This document shows positions 35,014 to 48,400 of a stretch of 64,000 nt of DNA, piece by piece. Position numbers and translations under genes: made by a program. The notes below the pieces were generated by a model. It was given only the letters and a program-made list of their open reading frames with translations, did not search any database and was not told where the DNA came from. The stretch spans positions 261,498-325,497 of the forward strand of contig NMRA01000013.1 in assembly GCA_002633005.1 (NCBI GenBank), written 5' to 3'. The stretch comes from Phoronis australis (taxonomy: Eukaryota > Phoronida > Phoronidae). How positions within the stretch are numbered: position 1 is the stretch's first letter; each line of letters begins with the position of its first letter.

Positions 35014-35342
35014 GAGATGATGTTTCTGAATGATAAATATTGTCCTTTATTGTACCAGGCCTTCATCGTAACGTCTCCTGTGACTGGAGTCGAAACACGA
35101 GTCCTCAAAATGGGCAGAACACAGAGTGGCCCCGGACCGAATCGCTTGGTCCACGATGACGTCCCGCACTCTCGTTCGGCGCACGAAGCGATGCCAGTTC
35201 TGCGCAACTTTGGTGTCCTTCGGAACACCGAGACGTTCTCCGCCTGGCTGCTGTTGCTGCAGCCTCCGGAAACACATCTTTTGATCCCTCTACGAACCTT
35301 CTCGACGCTAAATGTACTTTGCTTTCTCTTCACTCTATACAC
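35010..35342 (-). pseudogene. THAP domain with one-base frameshift
   Basis: On the minus strand one frame reads KRCVSGGCSNSSQAENVSVF; a second (35047-35277) continues KDTKVAQNWHRFV and ends LCSAHFEDSCF. Together they give the C-x4-C, W and C-x2-H zinc ligands of a THAP DNA-binding domain. The break is consistent with one lost base. It could be a transposon relic, a pseudogene exon or an assembly error. Not the same family as the THAP piece at 30176. Confidence 0.7.
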
Positions 35343-35945
35343 TTTGTCTCTGATCCGAACAGTATGGCGAACGACTTGGGTTCAACCCATGACGTTGTAC
35401 ATAATTATAATTTTTTCAATGTTTGCGTGTTTCTTTATGAGCTGTGCACTAAAGGCACTGAAATCTATTAACATATAATAATAAAATTTATTTTGAAATA
35501 CTAGAGTCATTTTGTGTACACTTTAATGTGTTTTCACGTAGAACGTGTAGTTGGGCGACTAAAATCCTTTGAAATCAAGACTAGATAGTACGAGCAGACA
35601 GCTCAAAGTTTAAGACCTACCCTGATCTATTACCTCGGATGTGGGAAACCACAATTTTCGACGAAAAGTGATCACGTCCCACTAAAAATAGCATGCCGGA
35701 GGCATTGTTTTGGTCATGTCCGTAGGGGGAGGCTTACGTACATGTATGTACAAGTGCGATAGACTAATAACGATAGCAATTTAATCGCACCAACTATGTT
35801 ATTTCATTTTGAAACCCCGTCGACACTCCCAGAAGTAAGGCCGCTACTTACGTCGCCCCTCCCCTCAACCATGAACCATTACTTGGCAACATGATGGAAA
35901 GCGGCCCAAGAGCTCTCGTGTATCGTTGGCCAAGTTCGACACAAG

Positions 35946-36280
35946 CATTGATTTATTACAGTAATAATTTCGGAATTATTGCTGTGATAATTCAGAAATT
36001 ATAAATCGCGGGACTTCCTTTGCACATATCCCCATGGTAACAGTGTGCATCGCAAATGGCAAAAGTACCTGCATAGTGACCTTTGACGGCTTCTATTGAC
36101 TCTATTACGATTGTTGTATGTGGATTCTGATTGGCGGATTACTTACAATTGTAAGCCTTTGTTACTTATATGAGCATTTATTACACCTGAATTATTTATC
36201 ACTGTCGTCATTCCTGTATTGTGATTGACTAAAGAATTTATTGTAATAATCCGCTAACTATTACAGTAATAAATCGGACT
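35946..36280. mobile_element. AT-rich MITE, ~335 bp
   Basis: The left end GATTTATTACAGTAATAATT and right end TATTACAGTAATAAATC are imperfect inverted copies. No coding content. Confidence 0.65.
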
Positions 36281-36396
36281 TATTTGTGCTTGATCAACGA
36301 TAGATGAGTACCCTTTCTAAAAAGTTGAAAAATAACCACTCATTGGGTTCATCTATTAACTACAAGAGTGTATGACCAAGGGGTGTGCGGTATCCA

Positions 36397-36610
36397 GCAG
36401 TGTGGCTCAGTGGGATAGGTGTCCGCGACCTTTATTCAAGCTCATAGGTTCAAGTCCCACTAGGGCACACTGTTAGACCATAGAGTCAGGTCTCTAGCTT
36501 CTCAGCTCGGTTTCATCTCATAGTAATAAAACACAAAAATGGTTCCACGTGGTCAATGCAATGGGCCCACATGAGCGCATGGTACAAACGTGTATCAGAC
36601 CGCCTGCAAT
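36397..36610 (+). mobile_element. tRNA-derived SINE, full-length copy
   Basis: The head has a box A-like TGGCTCAGTGGG and a box B-like GGTTCAAGTCC at tRNA spacing, as RNA polymerase III promoters do. The body contains AATAAAACACAAAAATGGTT, then CAATGGGCCCACATG, and the tail CAGACCGCCTGCAAT. About 214 bp. Confidence 0.85.
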
Positions 36611-39600
36611 GGGTATTATCTATCTATATCATAAGCGGAACTGTAAAGGGAGTCCGCCTGCTCCCCACGATCATCGATCTCTCTGAGCGCATCCCTTACA
36701 ACATCCTAGGTTCGTTAGTGTACACAAATGCATATTTGACTTCTAAGAGTCTAGTTAAATTTTATTCCCAAATCAGTGTTAGACCCTTTACTCACATCTA
36801 AATTCGGAAGGGGGAAGTCGTCTACAAAAAATCGGAATCTGTATGTAGGCTGAGCTTGATGTGCACAAAATGGAATCGGATGGTCGTGGGTAATCTCACT
36901 ATCAAGGATATGATGGTTTACTGTATTTTTCAAGCAAGAATTTGAAGAACATTATTCAAATGAAACATAAAATATGGCTTTCAAGTTCCTGAAAGTTTGT
37001 TGGAAATTTCTACGATAAGCTGGAACTGTGGTTTGCCTTTAAAAGGATTAACAGATTTACGTTCGAAAAACTCGCTTGGTGATTATTAGTGAATGCGACA
37101 GTCTTCTTGAAGCTATATTCAAGCATTACAAGTGGACAGTTATTGCGTTGCTCTCTAGACATTCACTAAAATCAGTGTCCGGTGGGGTATATTTCTGCCC
37201 GAGCTGTGGTTTAACTGCGACCGCTGGGATTGCATATTGGATTCCGCGATGAGGCTGATCTCAGAAAACCACTTTTCTCGCCGATAATTTCTTTTAAGGC
37301 TATAAAGCTTACGTTTCACTCGAACACGAAAACGCCAATTTGTTTTAATTAGATGCAAGACAGGAGAGTCTATTTAAAAAAGCAAAACATGAACTAAAAC
37401 CAACATCAAAAATATTACTGTACGTAATGGTGATCTGTATCAGTCGGCAGCAGATGTACGCATTTCGCATAAACTAAAGGTCAATCCGTTCATGGCTCCC
37501 CACCACACAAAGGAAGTGTTACACTTTGATATCCTTAAACAACGCTTTTAAATGAACAATTTTAAAGATGCGGTTTCACTTCCTCAACACTTTGTGTCGG
37601 TTACAAACACAAAGAGATCCAAATACCGCGTCTAACGCACGTCCACGTGTTTTGTGACACTAAATTGTATTTATCTGTTGGTTGGAATTTTAGCTCGTCA
37701 AATACAACGCGCCTTTTGCACAAAACAAAATTTTAATATGCAAATGGACAAAAAATGTTATTTGGCTCATAAGGTTTAAATTTGTAATAGTTACGATTAC
37801 GTCTTGTTGCTGGCTGTTGCCTTACAGTACACGAATTGATTCCGGACAATATTTTTTCTAATTCGTTAAGTTCATAAAAAGCCAGTAAGTTTCTTAAAAA
37901 TCATTTAAAGGCTTTAATAGTTTTACGTGTGCTTTGTATACTTACTCAGTGGAGCGGATGAACCTCGCTGATTTCCCATGCCATTAATATATTACCCTCC
38001 CTCATTTTTTCAGTGTTCTAATTATCGATGTGCAATTATGCTTGTGAAAATGAGTGCTAAAGTCACTGAAGACTGAGTCCTAATAGTTTATATTTGTCAC
38101 GACTGGCTCAACCTTGGGGTAGAGCGACCGTTGTCCGTTGTGTGTTGGAAACAACTTCCATCTGTCGACTTCCAACTCAACCTGAATTTACCCACAGCCT
38201 CAAGTGACACAGTTTTACACCACAAAGAGCCTCAAGTACAAAGTTAAATGCCAAAAAACCACAAAAATTGTTTTTCACGTCCACGTTGAAACGAGATCTT
38301 TCTCGCGGCCGACAAGGGCGCGTCCGTTAAGCAAGGATATACAGAATTCAATTCGTGCTTTACTACGGCGCACTTTATCCGAGTACTTCACTAAGGATAA
38401 CACTCATGCCAGGTGTACAGAAGTTCAAAGGTGAGAAATAAAAATATATTGTTTGTTGACACAGCGTCTCTCACGGGAGTAACTTGCAGAGGGTGGGGTG
38501 TAACAAAAATTGTTACTGACGCCGAGTTGGAGGATTGCGTCGGTTTCGGAGTTTGTAGTAAGAATGAGAAGATTTGTCGTCCAACCTGGTTCGTGTTTTG
38601 TTGACTTGGATAAGTGGAGGACGACCTTACGTTCGCCCTGCAAGTTCTCGTGCGCCTTAGTAAATATGCAGAGGTTTTGTTGGACTGGAACATACTTAGC
38701 CATCTATAACGTGATGAGCATTATGGTGAACTTGTGGTATGTCTATCTTTACGCTTACTATTCCCTCACTCATCACAAATCCGCTGTGTCAATTGACATC
38801 CCAGTCTTCATCGATCAGTTATGTCCTCCATGATAAGCCCGGACCAATTGCAAAGATAACTTGAAGTAGACCTCAGTTTCCTCAAGGGAGCGCGATCGAA
38901 CCCGCCGCATTTCCTTAGGCCACGGGCACGTATCATTGCACCTCATTGAAATTCAGTAGTTAAAGTTTTTAGAAGGTTTGCATATCAGGCGTTCTAAATT
39001 AAAATATTAACTTATCATCAAATTAGAATGTTGACCGTTACTAAAAGCTAACCATGGATACTCTAATTATGAAAGGATGTAAGCATTAGGCGCAGTTTTT
39101 TATCCACAAGACACATGCCTAGTTTCCATTCATGTCTTGACCGCAATAAACCTACGCTACTCGCCCACACATTATAAGACCCCTAGCCACGGTTATGAAA
39201 TGATTTCCTACAACTTGGACATAAGTGGGTAGTCAGATTATTGTGATTTGATAAAATATAATTTCAACAACCATTCCCGTTGTAAATTTATATTAGGTCA
39301 CTTGCTTAAAATCATTTCTAGTTAGCTAAACCTTTTTTGAAGTTCCGGCAGTGGCATGTCCTTAAAATGCTACGTGATGCAGTGAACGCAATTTGAGCCA
39401 AATTCAAGTACACTCTATGAGCAGATCGGAATTATAACTGGTAAGATACATGTACGTGTATACTAAAGTTTGACATTTTGCCAGTCGTGTTCACATTCAA
39501 TCGGATGTCAGAAAGGCCTGCGGTCGGCGACATGTTGACACAACTGAGCACAACCTGAATGAATAGAGAAAAGTACACGCACGGTACACGCTAATATTGT

Positions 39601-40494
39601 TCAGTAATTGCCTTTACGTGTAATGGGATGGGGTTGAGCTAATAAAAGAAAAGTCCACTGAATTAGTAACTATATAATGACCTGGGCTGTCACCTCGTGA
39701 CGGCGGTCCACATGGGAGCTCTCATCACTATCGGCGTTCTTCTTATCAACGCAATTCTTTACTGACGATATGTAGTTCTTTTCTCACCAACCACAATTCA
39801 CTTCTAACTATATCAGTTATTTTCTTATTATTAACCACTTTGAACAGATTCTAAGGACAATTCCTAGTTTTAACGAAGTCTATTCTCACGTGCAGCAGCA
39901 TTACACTTTCAAATATACAGGAAAGTGTGTGTTCTACTCGACAAAGTAAAAGACGCTCTTATCTCTATGGGCGATTTCCCAGAAAAAATAACACTCGCTC
40001 GGGGCGCCTATTCGGACATTCCGGAAATTAAAACAGGGGTTGGTTTTAATTAAAATGAAAAGCCAAATTATTTAAAAGATAAAAACATCTACGGTGGCCT
40101 GTACATTACATTTTCTGTTTTGGTACATTCCATCCGGTGAGTGAAAAGTGAAGTTCCATCCATCTTCAGTTCCACCCAATATGGAAACAGCAAGCGCAGC
40201 GAGTTCGGGACTCACAATCTACTGGTGAAACCAAATGGGGGCACCACTTCATTACTGTACACGCCAAACGCCTGTACATGTATTTCAAATGATGCGCTTT
40301 TGAAGACTCTATGTTAGTTCAGCTGTGTTCACATATTCATGGACGAGCCTACACGTATACGTGACGTAACTGTTTTGCGCGGAAGTGCTGCCTCTTGCAC
40401 AGGCGCATAGCATTTAAAGTGGAAGTGTTTGCTTGCTTTCGGCAATTCTTTGTCTTTTCAATTTTCATCCTATTATTTAAAGCTGCATTTCCTC
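36611..40494. other. Intergenic, no gene recognised
   Basis: Only short open frames without domains or supported splice sites. The overlapping frames at 38204-38833 on both strands show no family features. Confidence 0.5.
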
Positions 40495-41645
40495 TTGATC
40501 AGGTACCTAAAAAGCGAAAATCAAACTTAGACCTTTTACGCTCACAAAATTGATTCCGTAATATCCTTTACCACGGTTTTATTCCTGTTACCAACAAGAA
40601 CATCGACGGAAACCATTAGCGACCCAAGAAAATGCTTCGCACTTTATTGCGCTTGGCTAACCTTAAAATTGCGAAATCGAAAGTGGCGCATGTGCGAAAT
40701 GCCTGGGGTTTGGGTTGGTAACGGAAATGGAATCCTAGGACAATAACAAATATGAGACACTAATTGGATTTTCGTTTTTCTATCAGTTAAGCAAGGCGTA
40801 ATGCGTCATTTTCCCCTATTTTCTTAGCTAAAGTTATTCTGCCTTGTCAGACTTACAGAACTCTCCAGATTACATAAATCATGTGAAAAGTGGTTGTCAA
40901 CCAGCCAGATTATACAAATCCATTTCTGAAGGATAACTGAATTTCCTGTTTTGACTTCCCGCTTGCAAACAGCAAAGGTTTATGAAAAGTCAAGGCTGGC
41001 AGAGTAAAGTGAGGGCCAAGTTGTCAACAACTTGGAATCTTTCACTCAGTACAGACTCAAGCGCACCACAAAACTCAAATTGCTAAGCCAACCCAGCAAG
41101 CGACATTTTTATGAAATTGGGCAGGCAAATTCAACCGCGTCTTTGGGATTGGCCACCCTAAATTTACGAATTAGAAAATGGCACATGCATGCATAGCATG
41201 AGACTCGGCTTGCCAGTTCATTTGGCAGTGAAGATCGGATGAGCGTGGTAATGGTTTTAAACCCACATGGCATCGGTTAATAATTCAACAGTGACAGCTA
41301 TACTGGGGCAAGCCACAGCTTTGATCTACGAGAAAGTACAAACTCTGGAACACAACTTTCGATCCATATCAAAGCTAATAGCCTTGCCACGAATATTTAT
41401 AGCGATGTACACCTAAGTCGGATAGGCTCCAACTTCAGGAGCTGGCGCAAGAGCTCAAACTCGAGGAGACATTAAACAATTTTCTGAAGATCGTTTCTGC
41501 TTTCCACTCGTTTAACACCCAGGAAAAATAAAATCAAAACTAGGCTATTTACCCTTACGAAATCGGTCTCGAAAATGTCCTTACCACGAAAAGACTTTAT
41601 TTCCGTTGCCATGAATAACGTACAGAACATTGGCATTTACTTGTA
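40495..41645 (+). repeat. Pair of diverged direct repeats
   Basis: Text around 40525-40605 (TTTACGCTCACAAAATTG ... CCTTTACCACG ... ATTCCTGTTACC) recurs at 41550-41635 (TTTACCCTTACGAAATCG ... CCTTACCACG ... TTTCCGTTGCC). A second segment, 40640-40700, resembles 41125-41185. Too diverged to define ends. Confidence 0.5.
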
Positions 41646-44600
41646 AGTAAAACACGCAGTGCCAGCACACTATTATCAAGGGCCACGTTCCAAGAAAATT
41701 TTTGATTTAAGTCTACGATTTGTCTCAACTTCCAAACTTTAAAACTTCCACATCCGGTAAGTAGTCAGAATTAAGACAAAGCTTAAGTCAAAAACTTAAG
41801 ACAAACCTCTTTCTTGAAACCGTCTAGAGACAATTATCTTAAAATTGACTGAAATTCAAGATTTGTGTAAGCTAAGCCAGTTTTCTTGTAACGGGCCCCG
41901 TGGGCTTTCAAAACGTGCGGGAATTATATCACATAGTTGTGAGAAGTTGTCATAAGAAGAGAGTTACTCGAACTGTCGTCCCTGTCGACCAACAAAGCGT
42001 AAATACAACCACCGCTCTTCATCCGTTTTTAGGACTCATAAATCAATTGTGCAGGGGCCTTCAGTTGTTGCCTCGGGGAATTGGGCAAAGCGCGATTGCA
42101 TGTGCTCAGGGGCCCGAAAGTTGGGAGGGTTGGAATGTGGACCCTCCGTTCAGGAAATCTATCGGTGGACTAAAGAAAAAAACGGGATCTGAGCCCCCTT
42201 ATCCCTTCATCCGCTACCGGTCCTAGTTACTGAACTTTATATTTCTTCACGCTGTTGTTGTTTCATTTTGCTTGCGGCAGCCAAGGGGGAGAGGGGGGGA
42301 GACCCGGGCCCCCTGGGCCCGCCCCTAAATCCACCTATGGTGCCTTGAGAATGTTTGATAGTTTGATAAACTGGACAAATACCTGTGGATGCATGCCTTC
42401 CCGATATCAATGAGAAAATGCGAAGCGAGTGGGTAAACCAAGTTAATTTTGAACCGAACAGAATTCTCTTTCTATATACCCGTTCAATTCCGTTACTTAA
42501 TGAAACGGGTGAAATCAGGAATATTTCCACCTCGCCGGTCTCCGACATGATCTGCGAAAACGTGCCTGATTTCCAAAACGAGGTCAGGCGCTTTCTTATC
42601 TCCGAGACAAAGGAGAGTGCTGTAGCCGTGTAATCCGGGACGACCAAGGATACCAAATCAACTTTGTATCATGTTTAATTTGGTTTGCAGAGTTTGACTC
42701 AAATTTACATCGTCTGCTAACGAGACCAACGGTGGAATCAGGTTCCGAGGGTTAAGTCATTCATTTTTTATTTTCTAAAGTTCCGACTGCATATATCAAA
42801 AGTACTCAAACCGGTATCATTTATTCGAAAATGCCATGCAAATCCAAGTCCCAACTGCATCTATAGAGTTATGACAGTTGTAACAGTTGAAGCATCGAAA
42901 GATGTCTTCCGCCTGATCTGACCACAACTATACGGCCCGTTAAACAAATGCGTCCTCATGGTATGGTGGTCGCTGAGGAACTATGCTGAGGAACGGCTGG
43001 TGCGATGATATGAGACCACCAGGTGTCGCAAGTGTAAAAAATGTTGATGTCGTCCCATTTGTTCTCTTTTGGAGGTCTGACCCGTTGTGACTTTCGACCC
43101 GACCACATAACAGGAATTCAGATCGGGCTGTAAGCGCACGGTTGACAAGTTTGGGCCGTGAACTTAGAATCCCGGCTAATACAAAACGTTTTCAAACTCA
43201 ATTAAGAATGCAACTGAGAAATGATTTCTTGTTGGGGTTTGCAAACAGCAGATAAGTCTTATTGCTGTAGACCATACTCGACACTAGTGACACTCCGTGA
43301 CAAGCTAGCTTGCAAAGCGTTGACTTAGGCACTAACCATCTGTCAGTTGTGTCGGGGCGTTGCAATAATATCTAATTTGACTAAGTACAGGGGCAAATTT
43401 CATAACGCCAAGTCAGTGGTCTAAATCAAAAGTTGCTATTTCTTATGGGGTTTATTGCCGATTTAATATCAAATAACTGTTAGCCGGGAATTCGAAAAGT
43501 GTACTTGTTTTCTCTCGGAAGATTTCTGTGAAACAAACATGTGCTCAACCACCCTATCCTGTTAGCTTTTTGTAATTGGCTAGTTACATAACGTCTAACG
43601 CATTAACAGTTAAATACCACTTACTTCCTAAATAAAACACTGCATCATTACGCAGGAGGATTTTTTGAGAATAAAATATTTAAACAATTTGCATTAACTT
43701 GAATAGGAATGAAACAAAATTCGTGTTGGCCAAAAAACTGAAGATAAAACCACTACCGCATGTGGACATGCTGGTAAAAGTTTATGATGAATAAAACAAT
43801 TACATTTCCCGGAGACGAAAACAATCATCAAATGATAACATATGATAAAACAAAACTACCACTCGATCAAAGACCCTTCAAGCCAGCCGTACGAGATATA
43901 TTGCACATTGTTAAAAATCACGTTAAAAGTTGAAAATATTTTGCTGATGAGGTTACGGGGTCAGAGTAACGACTTTCCAGCTCGACAATTTTCCATCGTA
44001 CACGTATCACGTATCGGCAAAATGTGCGGAATGTAGCCAACTTTGTAAATACCAGAGAAATATGTCACAAGAGTACGTGCAGTGCACTATAATTCCAAAG
44101 CGCCCCGTAAATCTAATTACCGGGAATATCTCCACAAGTACTGGTCAATGCCTTTGGCATCATTGTGAGCTCTCGTTGACTTATGTGTGACGTTTCGAGA
44201 TACCCGGGAAACAACGAACAAAAGAGAGCCTTCAAAAGTCATGGGAACATATAGGACACATAGCTACGGCTACAATTTATTGTCATGCGATCTATATTGT
44301 TTGGTCTGTCGTTTAAACAAAAAGTTTCAGCGTAATTAAAGATAATATAATATGCGAGCACCGGGAACAGAGTGAAGGTTTTACTTCTGTAACAAAGGAT
44401 AAACTTTATTCAAATAAAGTTTGACTTCTAAAGGTGGACTGGGTCCTGAAACACTATTCTAAGTTCAGATACCTAAGTTAAAAACGTTGGGGATTTACTA
44501 TTAAAATAATCACTCAAGTTACTGGCTCACAGCACGATCGATTACTCTACAGCTACTAACTTATTTACACTTTACACGGCGTTGGCAAATTTCATTAGTC

Positions 44601-45445
44601 AATAATAGTTAAGAATATATTTTAATTTTAACCCAGTGACATGAAAATTGTTTAATGTGAATAAATATTGAAACACCATGACCGAATCAATCACGGTCAG
44701 TTTCCCCAAAACTTTGGTTAGCAACATTGTGATTTCTGTTTTCAGTGCATCGGTCCAAATGAATTGAAACCGTAATTATTCGCAGATGGACGTTTTTCTG
44801 GATATAGTTGACAAAAATTACCAACAACTCCTTGAACATTGACCACGCGATCTGGGAAGAGGACAGATAAGCACGCCTTCTCACTGTAAACACGTTCGCA
44901 GTTCATCCGCGATGTCAACAACATTCCTGAAATCTCGGTCACTCACGAACACGAGGAGTGATGTTAGCTTTATGAATGACCGCAACCGCAATGAATGAAA
45001 GGTGATTTTGTTAACTTCTGCTCCGCTATCGTTGACCTTATGACCTGCGTAGCCCACGTGATAATCAAACTTACGCATTACGCTGAGTCAACACACACAG
45101 TGTCTTTGCTCAATGTTGCACGTTTAATCTCCCTGCCCCCGTCAAGTTAACGACCAGATTACGTTTGGAGCCGATATTCGCAACTCTGTAACAGGTCGTG
45201 CGACGTACATCGGCACTGCTACGAGGCATGGTAATTCATTGCTTACGACTGTTATTCGTCAATTACTCGCCAGTTAGAGGTCCGGGGGCCTTAAACGCAT
45301 ACCCCTCTTTCGCACGGAGCCGACCCATTCCAAGCAGACCAGGATAATGTAAGTAAAGGATCACGTGACTGGTCGAATCAGCTGGCAGGATCCGATCAAA
45401 GAAAGGCCACAGAGTTTGAGAGAGGACAACGTGTTGTCGACCAGC
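41646..45445. other. Intergenic, no gene recognised; lin-28 promoter side
   Basis: Frames such as 41900-42226 (+) and 42237-42656 (-) show no recognisable domain. A GC-rich patch at 42280-42345 resembles the low-complexity parts of the short GC foldbacks. The last 250 bases should hold the lin-28 promoter and 5' UTR; no TATA box stands out. Confidence 0.45.
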
Positions 45446-45455
45446 ATGGCTACAG
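45446..45455 (+). CDS. lin28: lin-28 exon 1, ten coding bases (tentative)
   Basis: ATGGCTACAG followed by GTTAAT. This is the phase exon 2 needs, and the joined start reads [12 protein letters not shown]. The donor is only fair, intron 1 would be 6.6 kb, and other ATG-plus-donor pairs could serve. Confidence 0.48.
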
Positions 45456-48400
45456 GTTAATATATGAGTGTTCTGCGAATGTTCTTGTGTGTGTTTTCAT
45501 AGGTTATATAGGTAACATTTCGTCACCTTGGGTCAGGTGTGATATTTCAGTCTTTTGTGTAGTGTGCACGCGGTGGCCTGGGGCCTGTGGTAACATTCGT
45601 AGCCCCGTGTACATGGAAGGGTTATGGCCACTTGCCAAACAAGCGCAGCACAGATAATGTGACTGCGTGCGGCAAAGTAGAACAACGTATAGAAATCAGC
45701 GTGCTGAGGCGTGCTGCGTTGGTCAACAGATTCGAGTATATTATCTATCCTATGACAGCTTTTCACTTCAAATGGACCGAATATCTTGTAATGGAAATTC
45801 ACTGAGCTTTTGATTTCCACATACACGTGTTTTATTTTCATGACATCTATTCGCGACCCTTGTCAAGGTCATTTTGAACAGGAAGTGGTTTAAGAAACTA
45901 TTTTTGTATTACACAGAAATTGTAACTGGTTTCCACATTTTATTTTATCTTAAACATAGTCCACTGAAATAAGTGTGTTCTGGTTGTAGAGATTTTTTTG
46001 GTTTTTATATTGTATAATTCACATTTAGTTACCTATCCCCATGGAAAGCCTATGTCTAAGTAATATCACTATTATTAAATTGCACAATACAACAAATGAA
46101 ATAATGTTTTCAATAAAAACGGCCATGCTGGTATAATCAGTACATTTAACATTTTATTTAATTTAGCCAATATCCTAAACAGTAAGACAGACATGTAATT
46201 GCAGTTATTTGAATATACTTTTTTATTTATCTACACTCTTCAGTTGAGCTGCTAATTTTGATCAATTTTCAAAAAAATGCATTATATAATAACAAAAATT
46301 TTATAACTTTACGTGAACACAGTAAGAGCATATTAATTTTTTCTCTACAGCTATAATTATTTTTTTGTCATTGTTATAAAATGTTTTCTAATTTCTAAAA
46401 ACGAAGAATGACAGTTTTAACTGCAGCTAAACCGTTTAATTATTAATCTGTGTATGTGTCATTTTTTCATATCATTTAATAACATTTCCATAACACTGTT
46501 CGATGGAGAAAAAGATGCCTGGTGTTATTTTCTTCACAGACAATGGATTTTCATTGCAGTTTGAATTGTTCCTTTAGAAAAAATCAAATATTCATATTAT
46601 AATTTTTATTTCAATTGGTGACATCGTTATATCTAAGCTTTGGTTCATAATGAGTGGTATTCATTAACAGGAGATAGGCTTAATGTTTGTGTATTGCAGA
46701 TGTGTATTGTAGATGTGTGTTGTTCCCTGTCTCGGTTTGTCCATCTCTCTCCTTGTCCATCTCTCTCCCCCTCCCCTTGGCCCTCTTCCATCCCCCCTCT
46801 CCCCACACTGTCTCTCAATCTCTCTCTGTCTCTCTCACTTTGACCTCAGAGATTTGACTTTAGTTTTTGGTTTGGGTTATTCGGTTTTTCTAGGGTTGGA
46901 TATTATGCGGCAATGGGGGAAGATATACTTTTATAGACAAAGGAAACGTGCCTGCTTGTCGTTGATGATCGCCTGGTTTTCATGGAAAACACGATGTTTT
47001 GCCTCCGTGAACTTTTACTTGGTCTTCACATCCTACGCTGACGTTTTGGATGCGGTCCATGACTTTTGCCCACATTTGCAAGACTACAACTGGACTAAAA
47101 GTAGAGAAATGGAACGTTTCCAAGTGGACCATTATAGTATAGCTATTCATTCGTATGTTTGCCACATTGTGCATTTTGTGCGAGATTTGAACAAACATCT
47201 TAGAATTTGATGTTGTTTTTATTTACACATATACTCTGCTTCATGCGACTTTTCTGTTGCTGAAAATTATTAAGTGATTTTTGGTGGACATCTTTTAACG
47301 TTTGTCACATTTGGAATTACTGCAACAATCTATACTCATGCGCCGTACGATAATGTTAAAACAGTTCAAAACCAAAGCTCCGAGTGCTAAGCGTTGTTCA
47401 CACCGTGTCCGACTTGCAGGCAAGCTAGATGTTACCATGTTAATTCAGTTGTATTGAAGAATGGCGTCTTGCGATGCACTGTTGTCAACCGTTGACTCGT
47501 GCATTGGTTGCAAGTGTCAAGCCATTACGTAACTAGGCATAAGATTTCAGAAGGGTTTGCATTGAGGTCACTGATTACTTTTATGCTATTAATCTGCGAA
47601 GGAATTTGCCAACCTCCCATGATGTTATGTACGCCTCACCGCGGGAGCTTCCGCCAGAAAACCTGTTCGAGAATTAAATCCTTGAGTGCTCACGTTGCAC
47701 GATCCGCGCTTGTTCCACATACTGATTTGGTATTTTGGGTGCGGTTCGCGGCTCGTGGATGACCACAAGGTACAACATGTATGATGGTCAGGATTAGCGT
47801 AGGCGTACATGAAGTGATTTCACAAGATGTGTGTGACTGACCTGGGTTCTGACGAATGATAATCATTAGTTTGTGAATTGCGGTTGTACCCAAACAGTGG
47901 GAGATTTTGGCACATATTGTGATTGACTTTCCACAAAATTGCTTTGTATGAAATTTCGCTCCCAGGTATAATTATCAATAACGAAATGCCGATAAACTTG
48001 CTATTAACTTCAGTTGAAATGCACTTGCGAGCCAGGTAAATGTTCGTGAGTACACCCCTGGTTAATTTCGCGGTGCAATTACCTGTTTGCCGTGGGCGTT
48101 TGTGTGCTCGCTTTGGTTTATGCGCCGACACTACCTCGTTTATCTGGGATAGCCTACCCGTATCTTTTGTGCTGTTCTAATCCCCCTCCTTTCACAACCT
48201 GTTTACCACTGGAACACCTCAATGGAAGCCATGAAACTCACGAGTCACGAAGTGGTTCGTCACGGGACGTGCGGGGGCGAGCGCTTCCACGCGAGCTATG
48301 TCACGCGGAATCCATTATTAACATCATCATGCTGGAGGAATTTTTGCATCTTGGCGAAGTCAGCAGCGGCCTTACTACACCAGGACGTAAAATATCTGAT

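Noticed and set aside
42237-42656. 139-codon minus-strand frame
   Set aside because: Overlaps an open frame on the other strand, has no recognisable domain, and ends in GC-rich low-complexity DNA.
46713-47210. 165-codon open frame in lin-28 intron 1
   Set aside because: Starts in a CT-rich tract, no domain, no splice or conservation support.
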